This document shows, piece by piece, positions 1-8,164 of a stretch of DNA of 64,000 nucleotides; positions within the stretch are counted from its first letter, which is position 1; each line of letters begins with the position of its first letter. The notes under the pieces are model-generated. The model made no database searches. It saw only the letters and a program-made list of their open reading frames with translations, and was not told the DNA's origin. Both the position numbers and the translations under genes were made by a program. Origin of the DNA: Ignavibacterium sp. (lineage in GTDB: Bacteria > Bacteroidota > Ignavibacteria > Ignavibacteriales > Ignavibacteriaceae). The DNA lies in contig JAVSMP010000001.1 of assembly GCA_032027145.1 (NCBI GenBank), forward strand, positions 1-64,000, written 5' to 3'.

Positions 1-1430
1 TGGTTTGCATACTCGTAGAACATTCTGATGCTTACTGTTGGTTTTGTTGTTATTATTGTGAATGTTCCATCTCCATTGTTAACTGCATCTTTCCAACTGC
101 CTTCATAGTAAGTTACATTACTTGCTGGTATTTGGTTACCCAAACTGTTTTTTAGGTTTACAACAAGATTTGGATTTGCTGGCGGTTCCGGTAATCTGTC
201 TAAAATGTAATGTGCATTCCAGTAGAGAAATTTCCATCCTTCTATTGTTACAAAGCGCGGGTCTGCGTTAAGTGAGTCCTTATAAACATTATCTACTAAA
301 TCCTGAAATGCTTTTACCTGAACTCTGCACACGAGTGAATCTCCTGCTTGTAAGTTTGTTTTGGCGGTGGTTAAAATATTTTTTAGTTCGTTGGAGAAAG
401 TTATATCGCCGAGCCAGGTGTAGTTAAGCACACTATCTACTTGCAGCTTTAGATATTCAATTTGATCAATTATTGTAATACTTGAATCAGTATTAATGCT
501 CAATGGTTTGAAATCATAAATAAACCAAATAATATCATCTTTAATATTTGCTGAACTTTCAGTCTGATACCAACTTTTCAAAAAATTAATCCAGTACGGT
601 TGTAAATAAACTTTTGGATATATACCCGATTCAATACTCGGATAAAAAGGTATATAATAGGCACGTAAGTTTTCGTCAGGTTCTAATGGAATAGCCCACA
701 TACTCCTTCTCGGTTGGTTAATGGGATCAAATTTATATAAATCAATAAAGAGACTTTGTCTATCCCAACCACTCAATTCCTGAAATTTCTGATCTAATAG
801 TTCAACAGTCAAATCACGATCAATCCAATAAAGAGAATATGTATAATTTGATAGTTCATTTGCATTTGTTGAATTTACGATAGCTTCGCTTAGTAAAGAA
901 ATCACTTCACTTCTGTATTGTGGATTATTAGCATAAGTCCTTAAACCCTGAAGTGAATAAACTCTATAATTTGAATCCAAAAAAGCATTTTTTATCAAAT
1001 CAAAATTATTATAGATGCCAGCCTCAGATAAATACCTGTCAGCAATAATTTTGTCAACTATATAGTTCATCGAATCAATCGCCGATTGCAATGCAACTAT
1101 AGCTGACTGATCTCCAAGGTAACCCTTTATAATTATGTCTGTAACAAATTTCTGGAATTTCATTGTGTAAATAGGTGTTGATTTATCAGTAATTGGAATT
1201 GTGTTTAAATTACTTTGTAACCACTGAAGTTCAGAGTCTTTATGATAATAAGCTAAATAAAAAGCAGCTATTTCATAATCAATTTGTGATGAATATTCAT
1301 TTAATATTACTGATTTTAGATATTCTATAGAAGTATCTTTGGAAGTCATTGTTATTTGAATGTTCCAAAGTGATTGTGAATAAATATTACCAAAACATAT
1401 AAAAATTATTAAGATTAGTATTGATTTCAT
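1..1430 (-). CDS. Secreted protein of unknown function, C-terminus beyond window edge
   Basis: An open frame runs from an ATG at 1430, preceded by a GAGGAAATCC ribosome site, to the left edge without a stop; about 476 codons are visible. Residues 1-19 form a signal peptide (MKSILILIIFICFGNIYSQ). The next 300 residues are mostly helical, with many aromatic and charged positions and no motif I recognise. The part nearest the edge (from about residue 415, NPNLVVNLKNSLG onward) reads like an Ig-like or SdrD-type beta domain, so a sorting domain may follow outside the window. It lies 13 bases downstream of the 787-residue secreted protein on the same strand and is probably co-transcribed with it. 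Coding is well supported; function is unknown. Confidence 0.8.
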   Translation of the reverse strand, partial: MKSILILIIFICFGNIYSQSLWNIQITMTSKDTSIEYLKSVILNEYSSQIDYEIAAFYLAYYHKDSELQWLQSNLNTIPITDKSTPIYTMKFQKFVTDIIIKGYLGDQSAIVALQSAIDSMNYIVDKIIADRYLSEAGIYNNFDLIKNAFLDSNYRVYSLQGLRTYANNPQYRSEVISLLSEAIVNSTNANELSNYTYSLYWIDRDLTVELLDQKFQELSGWDRQSLFIDLYKFDPINQPRRSMWAIPLEPDENLRAYYIPFYPSIESGIYPKVYLQPYWINFLKSWYQTESSANIKDDIIWFIYDFKPLSINTDSSITIIDQIEYLKLQVDSVLNYTWLGDITFSNELKNILTTAKTNLQAGDSLVCRVQVKAFQDLVDNVYKDSLNADPRFVTIEGWKFLYWNAHYILDRLPEPPANPNLVVNLKNSLGNQIPASNVTYYEGSWKDAVNNGDGTFTIITTKPTVSIRMFYEYAN

Positions 1431-1443
1431 GGATTTCCTCTAT

Positions 1444-3807
1444 CTAATTAATTCCGAGACAATTGAGTTTTGTAGGGTCATACCAAGACTGCATTTTAGC
1501 CCAACTTAAAATTCTAGAGCGAATTTCTTGATATGTCTGTTTTGCCACTTGGTCCGCATTTAGTTCAGATTTAAACTGTAAAATAAATGGAAAGGGAAAT
1601 GCACTAATACAGCCTACAAATTCAGACCCGTTCCTTTGTTTAATGTTTGCACCAGTAATAATATCATAACTGAACAAAAATTCTTTTAAAGCTTGGACCA
1701 TTGTAATATTATTAACATAAGAACTATTTAGTGCATTCTCCGGACAATTATAATCTGCTTTCAATCTATAGTAAATATTTATCAAATCAGGGAATGTTTT
1801 TTCATTTAAGTATTTTTTAACTTCTTCAATTATATCATTATAATGTTTTTCTTCGTGTGCCCTTATCCCTGAGCTAAAAAGATACTTTACAGGATGAACT
1901 TCACAAGGGTGAGCATAGGGACTGTTAATCATCCAATCTATATCAGATAATACTCTCTTTAAATCGAGGCAATTGTTGATATTAGAGGAAAGAAGAGTTA
2001 AATCATTACCATCCTTTAAATCAATAAAATTATTATTTGAGATAACGGAACTACAAATATCAGCAAATATTGGGACTCTGACATTTTTAACTTTGAATCG
2101 CCATTTAGAATCATTAGGATCACGTTCATCGAGGCACGCTTCTACAACAATATCTTCCGATAATTTGTAAACTATTGTTGGTGTACTTTGTGAATAAGTA
2201 CCGATTTCATCCATCAAGTATGTTAATCCCACATCGGTCTTGGGATCACCTTCACTGCATCCTTCTCCTGCATCTGTATTTTTAGGTGTTTTTGTTACAG
2301 GATCGATCCAACTCCAGGGAGCGTTTGAAATAAGTTTTTCAATTTTTCCAACTCCAGGATCATCAAATTTCTGAGGTTCAAAGCTATCACAAACCACAAT
2401 CTCCTCATCACAACTATCCTCTTTCACCACCACATTACCGTAACCTTCAAGAGTTTCACCAAAATCTATCCAATCACTTTGTATTGGTTCTTTATTATGC
2501 ACATTTATACTATCTATTTTATTTGTTTCATTTTGTTTCGTATTATTTCCTGTTAATGATGTTGAGATGTTTCCTGTTTCGGTTATTACTTTTATTTCTA
2601 TTTTCGCTGAGTCAACATCAATACTATCATTTGCAACAATTCTAAATCTATTTGGAATCCCTGTTAATGAACTACCTGAATTACCTGTAAGCGAATCAAG
2701 TAAAAATCCGTAACTACTTCCTTCTATTATCCATACATCAAAAGATTGATCTGATGGAAATTCTTCTGTTCCATAATCGGTTCTCCTTTTAACTGTTACG
2801 ATTGCAGTATCTCCCGGAGCAATTATTTTTGGTTCTGTCTCGACAATCAAATCAAATAACGCTGGTTTTATTTTCACACTATCATATTCAACTAAGCCGT
2901 TTCCTTCTATCATAATTACACCAAGTGTATCCAGCGTATCACGCAGTGGTTTATTATATAAGAGCTTGATATTATTTAGATCACTTAATATTGTTTGAGT
3001 TGAACTGCCAAGAGTATCTTCTGTTTGATTTTGAAAAAATGTTAGATATTGTGAACCTTGAATGATCGAAAGATTTAGTGAATCGGTTAATGATACTACG
3101 TTTGAAGATGAACAGCTATTTGACGGATTTGTATAAAGATTATATTTATTCTTATACTCAACTGGATAGTTATTAGTATTAATTTTGAAGTCAAGAAAAT
3201 CCACCAAGAAAACATAAATTGTTTGTTCATAATATCTTGTTACTGTCCAGGTATAATCCAAACCAGACATTGCTTCAATTAACCCAGAATGTAATAGTTC
3301 GTCATCGAAATAAATACTATAGTTAACATCAACTGATTGATATGCACCATAGAAACCGGTAAGAGTAACTCTTAAAGTATAGTAATATGAATTAACATTC
3401 TGGATATTTAATATTGATGAGCCTGTTGGCCAACCAAAAACAAACCCCGTAGCACCAACCACTTGATCACAATTATTAGTTAGTTGGGTGTTCACTTGCA
3501 GGTTAGCATTCCAGAAGTGTCCATTCGCTTGTACTTCTTGGGCATCCCAGTTAACTTCAACACTCATACTATGGCTGTTTGAATTAGGATTATCTGGAAC
3601 AATTACACTTTGCGGATTTATCTCCACTTTTTCTTTGATTATTACTTGGGCGTTAATGTGAGACGAGAAAATAAAAACGAAAAACGTAAAAGCGAGAAGC
3701 GAGAAGCGAGAAACGAGAAACGAGAAACGAGAAACGAGAAACGAGAAACGAAAGCTATTGCTTTTTGTGTGCTTGTCAAGTGATTTTTTTTCTAAACTTT
3801 TTCCCAT
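1444..3807 (-). CDS. Large secreted protein with HEEKH metal-binding motif and repeat-expanded signal region
   Basis: 787 residues. The ATG at 3807 has GGAG about 11 bases upstream. The N-terminus is odd: between the start and the hydrophobic core (LLAFTFFVFIFSSHINAQ) lies a period-7 peptide, RFSFLVS repeated, encoded by a 7-bp DNA repeat. The middle (about residues 55-560) is Ser/Thr/Asp-rich and beta-like. Near the C-terminus is GIRAHEEKHYNDI, with HEEKH at residues 651-655, the HExxH form of zinc metallopeptidases; SELNAD (Glu at about 748) could supply a third ligand. Several cysteines (for example DSCDEEIVVCDSF) suggest disulfides. No sorting domain is present. A secreted zinc peptidase is inferred from the motif alone; a structural HExxH by chance remains possible. 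Confidence 0.8.
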   Translation of the reverse strand: MGKSLEKKSLDKHTKSNSFRFSFLVSRFSFLVSRFSLLAFTFFVFIFSSHINAQVIIKEKVEINPQSVIVPDNPNSNSHSMSVEVNWDAQEVQANGHFWNANLQVNTQLTNNCDQVVGATGFVFGWPTGSSILNIQNVNSYYYTLRVTLTGFYGAYQSVDVNYSIYFDDELLHSGLIEAMSGLDYTWTVTRYYEQTIYVFLVDFLDFKINTNNYPVEYKNKYNLYTNPSNSCSSSNVVSLTDSLNLSIIQGSQYLTFFQNQTEDTLGSSTQTILSDLNNIKLLYNKPLRDTLDTLGVIMIEGNGLVEYDSVKIKPALFDLIVETEPKIIAPGDTAIVTVKRRTDYGTEEFPSDQSFDVWIIEGSSYGFLLDSLTGNSGSSLTGIPNRFRIVANDSIDVDSAKIEIKVITETGNISTSLTGNNTKQNETNKIDSINVHNKEPIQSDWIDFGETLEGYGNVVVKEDSCDEEIVVCDSFEPQKFDDPGVGKIEKLISNAPWSWIDPVTKTPKNTDAGEGCSEGDPKTDVGLTYLMDEIGTYSQSTPTIVYKLSEDIVVEACLDERDPNDSKWRFKVKNVRVPIFADICSSVISNNNFIDLKDGNDLTLLSSNINNCLDLKRVLSDIDWMINSPYAHPCEVHPVKYLFSSGIRAHEEKHYNDIIEEVKKYLNEKTFPDLINIYYRLKADYNCPENALNSSYVNNITMVQALKEFLFSYDIITGANIKQRNGSEFVGCISAFPFPFILQFKSELNADQVAKQTYQEIRSRILSWAKMQSWYDPTKLNCLGIN
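3693..3748. repeat. Heptanucleotide tandem repeat, 8 units of CGAGAAR
   Basis: Eight head-to-tail 7-base units (two CGAGAAG then six CGAGAAA) lie inside the signal-peptide coding region of the 787-residue secreted protein. Related, less regular units continue to about 3661 on one side. Seven is not a multiple of three, so gain or loss of a unit would shift the downstream frame; three units encode seven residues (RFSFLVS). Confidence 0.9.
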
Positions 3808-4048
3808 AAAGTTTTACTCCACTGGTTAAAGCTGATTGATCTTTTTTCTTTGGAATTTTATCCGCAGTGCTTGGAGGTTTTTATTCCCGCTGATAACCTA
3901 AAATTATTTTTCCCTTTTGTCAATAGCTGTTGTTAATTATTTTAGTTGCGCGTAGTTAAGTGTTGACTTTCCTTGGTGGGCTTAGTGGTTAAATGTCGTT
4001 TTTTATACCAAAGGACAAAGGTTTTTACAAAGATTACCGGCTTTTAGT
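3808..4048. other. Intergenic stretch with a dispersed-repeat-like sentence
   Basis: No gene is visible. Around 3970-3996 the text CCTTGGTGGGCTTAGTGGTT resembles the low-information sentences scattered between genes in this group of genomes (compare the stretches at 45715-45765 and 47255-47340). No clear terminator was found. Confidence 0.4.
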
Positions 4049-4329
4049 TTATCTCAACAACATCATCTTTTTTGTTGATATAAATGAACCAGCCTGCAAA
4101 CGATAGATATAAACTCCGCTTGCAAGGTTTGATGCATCCCAGCTTACTTCATAATATCCCGGCTCTTGTTTTTCGTTTACAAGTGTTGCTGCTTCACTGC
4201 CGAGTATGCCATAAACTTTTAAGCTAACATCTGAGAGGCTGGATACCTGATACCGGATTCTGGTTGTTGGATTAAATGGATTTGGATAGTTCTGATTTAG
4301 ATTATGCTCACTTGGTAAACCAGATTTTT
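4049..4329 (-). pseudogene. Detached type IX sorting domain of the upstream propeller gene
   Basis: Read in the frame that differs by one base from the preceding propeller gene, this stretch encodes [20 protein letters not shown], then a typical sorting domain ending STKKMMLLR and a TAA at 4049-4051. It has no start of its own and joins the propeller frame if one A is removed from the A5 run on the coding strand (T5 at 4325-4329). It is therefore the true C-terminus of that gene, displaced by a +1 insertion or a sequencing error in a homopolymer. Confidence 0.85.
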
Positions 4330-5570
4330 ACATCGACTTCAATTTCATCAGAATAATTAAAAACACCATTAAAATCTATTTGCTTTAATCTATAAAAGTA
4401 TTTGTTTGAAGAAGTGTTACCAATTGAATCAATAAAAGTATATTTATTAGTTTCAGTTGTTGTACCGCTACCTTTAACAAATCCAATAGGAGTCCAATTG
4501 ATTTTATCTATTCTTCTTTCTATTACAAATCCAGAATTATTTAATTCAGAAGCTGTTGTCCAATTAAGAATAACTTTATCAAAATTACATTTACCTGTAA
4601 AAGAAATTAATTCGACTGGAATAGGCCCACCACCTCCATTTTCCGTAGATAAGATAATTCCATTATTACCGGTTATCCAGCCATTATTCTTATCAAACAT
4701 ATTTAAACCATAAAAGCTGTCGTCTGAGATTGGACTATACTGTGCATACCAATTTATTCCGCTATTTGTAGTATGCAGAATAGCACCTGTAAAACCAACT
4801 GCCCAGCCGGTTGAATCATCAATAAAATCAACATCTCTTAAATGCTGCAAAGTCCCTGAATTTTGTAACATCCAGGTAAGTCCACCATTATTAGTTTTCA
4901 AAATACAACCATTTTCACCGACTGCCCAGCCAACTAAGTTATTTATAAACTCAATATCAAAAATTTTTGAGTAATTGCCTGTATAATAATACTGCCAGGT
5001 TAAGCCTCCATCTAGTGTTTTTTTTATATAGCCTGAAGAACCATCTCCGCACCAGCCAACATTTGGGTTAATAAAATAAACAGCCCAAGTCCATTCAAAG
5101 GAGATAAAAGATTCCTGCCAGATATTTCCTCCATTAAGTGTTCTTAGAAAAATACCCGCACTACCGACAGCCCATCCAAAACTTTCATTTATAAATTGAA
5201 TTCGATGTAATGTATTATCATCAGAATAATATTGGAAATACCAATTTATACCACCATCTGTAGTTGCTATAATGTAACCGGATTGGTAAGGATTATAAGT
5301 ATAAATTGTTGCCCATCCTTTTAATGAATCAATAAAATAAATTGAATGCACATTGTATTTAAGACCAATTGAACAGTCCAGCCAATCTAAACCGCCATTT
5401 GTTGTTTTGACGATACATCCTTCATCGCCGCCAGCCCATCCTAAGTTCTGGTCAAGGAAAAAAACTGTAAGAAATCTTTGGTTAGTTCCGGAATTCTGCA
5501 GCACCCACTGTGAGTTAGCAGATGAAAAGAAGAATAGTAAAAACAAAATGAATATTATTAATGATCTCAT
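4308..5570 (-). CDS. Ycf48-like beta-propeller secreted protein, frameshifted before its sorting domain
   Basis: The start is taken at the ATG at 5570 (MRSLIIFILFLLFFFSSANS, a clean signal peptide) with GAGAGA upstream; an in-frame start 8 codons earlier would only add charged residues. The body is a series of about seven repeats of the form GWAVGxxGxIxxTxNGGxxW, typical of Ycf48-like/BNR propellers, followed by a fibronectin-III-like module (PVELISFTGKCNFDKVILNW). The frame then ends at IWFTK and TGA, although an intact NYPNPFNP sorting domain follows one frame away (4049-4329). As written, the product would lack its type IX secretion signal. It is probably a surface or extracellular protein of unknown binding role. 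The propeller assignment is firm; the break may be biological or a homopolymer error. Confidence 0.85.
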   Translation of the reverse strand: MRSLIIFILFLLFFFSSANSQWVLQNSGTNQRFLTVFFLDQNLGWAGGDEGCIVKTTNGGLDWLDCSIGLKYNVHSIYFIDSLKGWATIYTYNPYQSGYIIATTDGGINWYFQYYSDDNTLHRIQFINESFGWAVGSAGIFLRTLNGGNIWQESFISFEWTWAVYFINPNVGWCGDGSSGYIKKTLDGGLTWQYYYTGNYSKIFDIEFINNLVGWAVGENGCILKTNNGGLTWMLQNSGTLQHLRDVDFIDDSTGWAVGFTGAILHTTNSGINWYAQYSPISDDSFYGLNMFDKNNGWITGNNGIILSTENGGGGPIPVELISFTGKCNFDKVILNWTTASELNNSGFVIERRIDKINWTPIGFVKGSGTTTETNKYTFIDSIGNTSSNKYFYRLKQIDFNGVFNYSDEIEVDVKIWFTK

Positions 5571-5694
5571 TTGATTTCTCTCATTGTAAATCAATTTTTG
5601 AAGCAGACCCTTTGTTAAACTAGATTAAATTAAATTTAATATCAACTATTACAAACTTACTTTAGTATATTTCTAATCAATAAGTATATTTTTT

Positions 5695-6609
5695 TTGGTA
5701 ATCTTGAACAAGAAACTTAGATTTTGTTTTATTCCATACTTGTATTTCAAAGAAAAGATTTACTGGTTAAAAGCCAATAAAGACAATTTAATTGGAAAAG
5801 ACTTCTACCATTTTGGAAAAACAATAGCCAGGAAACTGTTGGCTAAGGCAGTCATTTCTCCAAAACTACTTTTTAATCCCGTTTCTATTGTTCGATATTT
5901 TGAATTTGATTTTGCTTTAAAAAACCTGACCAAATATTCTCTTTCAAATAAGAAGGTTCTTGATATATCTTCACCATACCTTTTTGGTTTTTATTGTGCT
6001 TCTAATTTCGATACAGATTATACATATCTAAATCCGGATACAAATGATTTAAATCTCGTAAAAAAATACTCACAGAAAATATTAAACAAACACAATTTTA
6101 AAACAGGAACTGGTGATGCTGCCAAATTAAATTATGCAAATAATTCTTTTGATGCAGTAATATCTATTAGTGTAATTGAACATATTGACAACAATGGCGA
6201 TATGACTGCTATTAAGGAAATGATGCGAATCCTTAAAAAAGATGGGATTCTGATTTTAACTTTTCCTGTTTCAAAATCATTTGTAATAGAGTATTCTGAG
6301 AGCGATACTTACGGATTAAAAGTTAATCAGATTAATGATAAATATTTCTTTCAAAGAGTTTATGATGAGAAATCTATAAAAGAAAGATTGTTAAATAATA
6401 TTCAGGACTTCACTATTTTAGAGCAGCAGATTTTTGGTGAAATAGAACAAGGTTTTTACAGCAAATATTCTGACCGATGGAAAAAGAAAGGATTATTGGA
6501 AACAGTTAAAGATCCCTATTACATCTCGAAATTTTTTGATTACTTGGTTTCCTTTAATGAAATAAAAGAATCCGCAGTTTTAGGAATAGCACTTAGGAAA
6601 GATAAATGA
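5695..6609 (+). CDS. SAM-dependent methyltransferase (class I, type 11-like)
   Basis: About 304 residues; no ATG is available near the N-terminus, so TTG at 5695 (or TTG at 5704) is the likely start, which leaves the exact start uncertain. The methyltransferase core begins near residue 80 (KKVLDISSPYLFGFYCAS replaces the usual glycine-rich motif I, so SAM binding is less canonical), with YLNPDTND after strand 2, GDAAKLNYANNSFDAVISISVIEHI as motifs II-III, and MMRILKKDGILILTFP after that. It opens the plus-strand polysaccharide operon and overlaps the aminotransferase start by four bases (ATGA), so it probably methylates a sugar or lipid-linked glycan. The substrate is not deducible. Confidence 0.8.
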   Translation: MVILNKKLRFCFIPYLYFKEKIYWLKANKDNLIGKDFYHFGKTIARKLLAKAVISPKLLFNPVSIVRYFEFDFALKNLTKYSLSNKKVLDISSPYLFGFYCASNFDTDYTYLNPDTNDLNLVKKYSQKILNKHNFKTGTGDAAKLNYANNSFDAVISISVIEHIDNNGDMTAIKEMMRILKKDGILILTFPVSKSFVIEYSESDTYGLKVNQINDKYFFQRVYDEKSIKERLLNNIQDFTILEQQIFGEIEQGFYSKYSDRWKKKGLLETVKDPYYISKFFDYLVSFNEIKESAVLGIALRKDK

Positions 6610-7700
6610 GTTTTAAATATCCGGTATATCAACCCTCGCTTGGCAACAAAGAAAAAGAGAATGTGTTAGAATGCCTTAATTCGACCTGGATTTCTTCAAA
6701 AGGTAAATTTATTACACAGTTTGAAAACTCCTTTTCAGATTACATAGGAATTAAACACTCTGCGGCAGTTTGCAATGGAACTGTTGCTATTCACCTCGCA
6801 CTTTTAGCATTGGGAATTGGTGAGAATGACGAAGTGATTGTTCCTTCTTTTACTTATATAGCTTCTGTAAATGCAATTAAATATACGGGTGCAAAACCCG
6901 TTTTTGTAGATTCTGATTTAACAACTTGGCAGCTTGATCCAGCAAAGATCGAGGAAAAAATTACAAAGAATACTAAAGCTATAATGGCTGTTCATCTTTA
7001 TGGGCAGCCTTGTGAAATGGATATTATTATAAATATAGCAGCAAAGCAAAAGTTATTTATTATTGAGGATTGTGCAGAAGCTTTTGGAAGTTTATATAAA
7101 GGCAGACACGTTGGCTCTATCGGTGATATCTCTACATTTAGTTTCTTTGGAAATAAAACTATCACTACTGGTGAAGGCGGGATGGTCGTTACAAATAATC
7201 AATCATTGATTGAAAAAGTAATACATCTTAAAGGACAGGGTTTAGCAAAAAACCGGGAATATTATCACGATATAATTGGTTATAATTACAGAATGACAAA
7301 TATCTGTGCAGCAATCGGCTTAGCTCAATTAGAACGAGCAGATGAACTTATTAAAAAGAAAATACAAATTGCAAAATGGTATGAAGAAAAATTGAAGAAC
7401 TTGCCGGTAATTTTCCATTCTCAAATTGGAAATGTCAGGCACTCATTCTGGATGATTTCTATCTTATTAAATAATTCCTCAGAGAGAGATAAAGTAAGAG
7501 AATATCTTAGATCAAATGAGATAGAAACCCGTCCAACTTTTCATCCTGTTCATCTAATGCCTATGTATTTTGTAAGAGAATTTTCTCTTCCGGTTGCTGA
7601 AGAACTTGGAAGCCGTGGAATAAACCTTCCAAGTTATCCTGATCTTAATGAAAACGATGTTGACTACATTTGTAATATGATTAAAAGATTTTTCAAATGA
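6606..7700 (+). CDS. DegT/DnrJ/EryC1/StrS family sugar aminotransferase
   Basis: 364 residues, the usual family length. This PLP enzyme converts a nucleotide-linked keto-sugar into an amino sugar. Visible features: Gly-Thr pocket CNGTVAIHLALLALGIG (57-72), PSFTYIASVNAI, IIEDCAEAFGS with the cofactor Asp at 155, and STFSFFGNKTITTGEGGMV with the Schiff-base Lys at 184. The C-terminal part (RPTFHPVHLMPMY) is typical of the perosamine/Fuc3N-type group. It overlaps genes on both sides by four bases, so it is translationally coupled to the methyltransferase and to the following GNAT acetyltransferase; together the last two would make an N-acetylated amino sugar for the glycan. The exact sugar is inferred only in general terms. 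Confidence 0.92.
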   Translation: MSFKYPVYQPSLGNKEKENVLECLNSTWISSKGKFITQFENSFSDYIGIKHSAAVCNGTVAIHLALLALGIGENDEVIVPSFTYIASVNAIKYTGAKPVFVDSDLTTWQLDPAKIEEKITKNTKAIMAVHLYGQPCEMDIIINIAAKQKLFIIEDCAEAFGSLYKGRHVGSIGDISTFSFFGNKTITTGEGGMVVTNNQSLIEKVIHLKGQGLAKNREYYHDIIGYNYRMTNICAAIGLAQLERADELIKKKIQIAKWYEEKLKNLPVIFHSQIGNVRHSFWMISILLNNSSERDKVREYLRSNEIETRPTFHPVHLMPMYFVREFSLPVAEELGSRGINLPSYPDLNENDVDYICNMIKRFFK

Positions 7701-8164
7701 TTCCATCAGAAGTTGAAATAAGAAAAATTAACATAGCTCAGTCAAAGGAACTATCTGACTTACTTTTACAATCTGATAGAGAATATTCTAAGTATTTTAT
7801 TCCGTTTGAATTTGATATTGAAAGTGTTTCAAAAGTATTGGAAAAAGCGGTTAAAGATATGTATTACGGAATTTATGTTAATAGTATTCTTGTTGGTTTT
7901 TATATGCTTCGTGGATGGGATGCCGGTTATGGCATTCCCTCTTATGGAGTCTGGATTGCAGAGAACTTTTCTTCAAAAGGATTATCAAAATTAACACTTC
8001 ATCATGCAATTTCGATTTGCAGAATCAATAAAGTAAAAAAACTGATGTTAAAGGTTCATCCTGATAATATTATTGCAAAAAAGATATATGAAGATTTTGG
8101 ATTTACTTTTAGTGGTGTAGATGAAAAAATTGGACATCTTGTTTACTACAAAAATATAAAGTAG
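7697..8164 (+). CDS. GNAT family N-acetyltransferase
   Basis: 155 residues. The GNAT fold is visible: a central strand ending in YGVWIAENFSSKGLSKLTLHHAI, which is the acetyl-CoA binding motif A region with a degenerate Q/RxxGxG (SSKGLSK), and the typical end VHPDNIIAKKIYEDFGFTFSG. It starts within the aminotransferase stop (ATGA overlap) and stops directly before the next gene (TAGATG). The position next to a sugar aminotransferase suggests it acetylates the new amino group of a nucleotide sugar, as FdtC- or WecD-type enzymes do; that role is inferred from context. Confidence 0.85.
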   Translation: MIPSEVEIRKINIAQSKELSDLLLQSDREYSKYFIPFEFDIESVSKVLEKAVKDMYYGIYVNSILVGFYMLRGWDAGYGIPSYGVWIAENFSSKGLSKLTLHHAISICRINKVKKLMLKVHPDNIIAKKIYEDFGFTFSGVDEKIGHLVYYKNIK

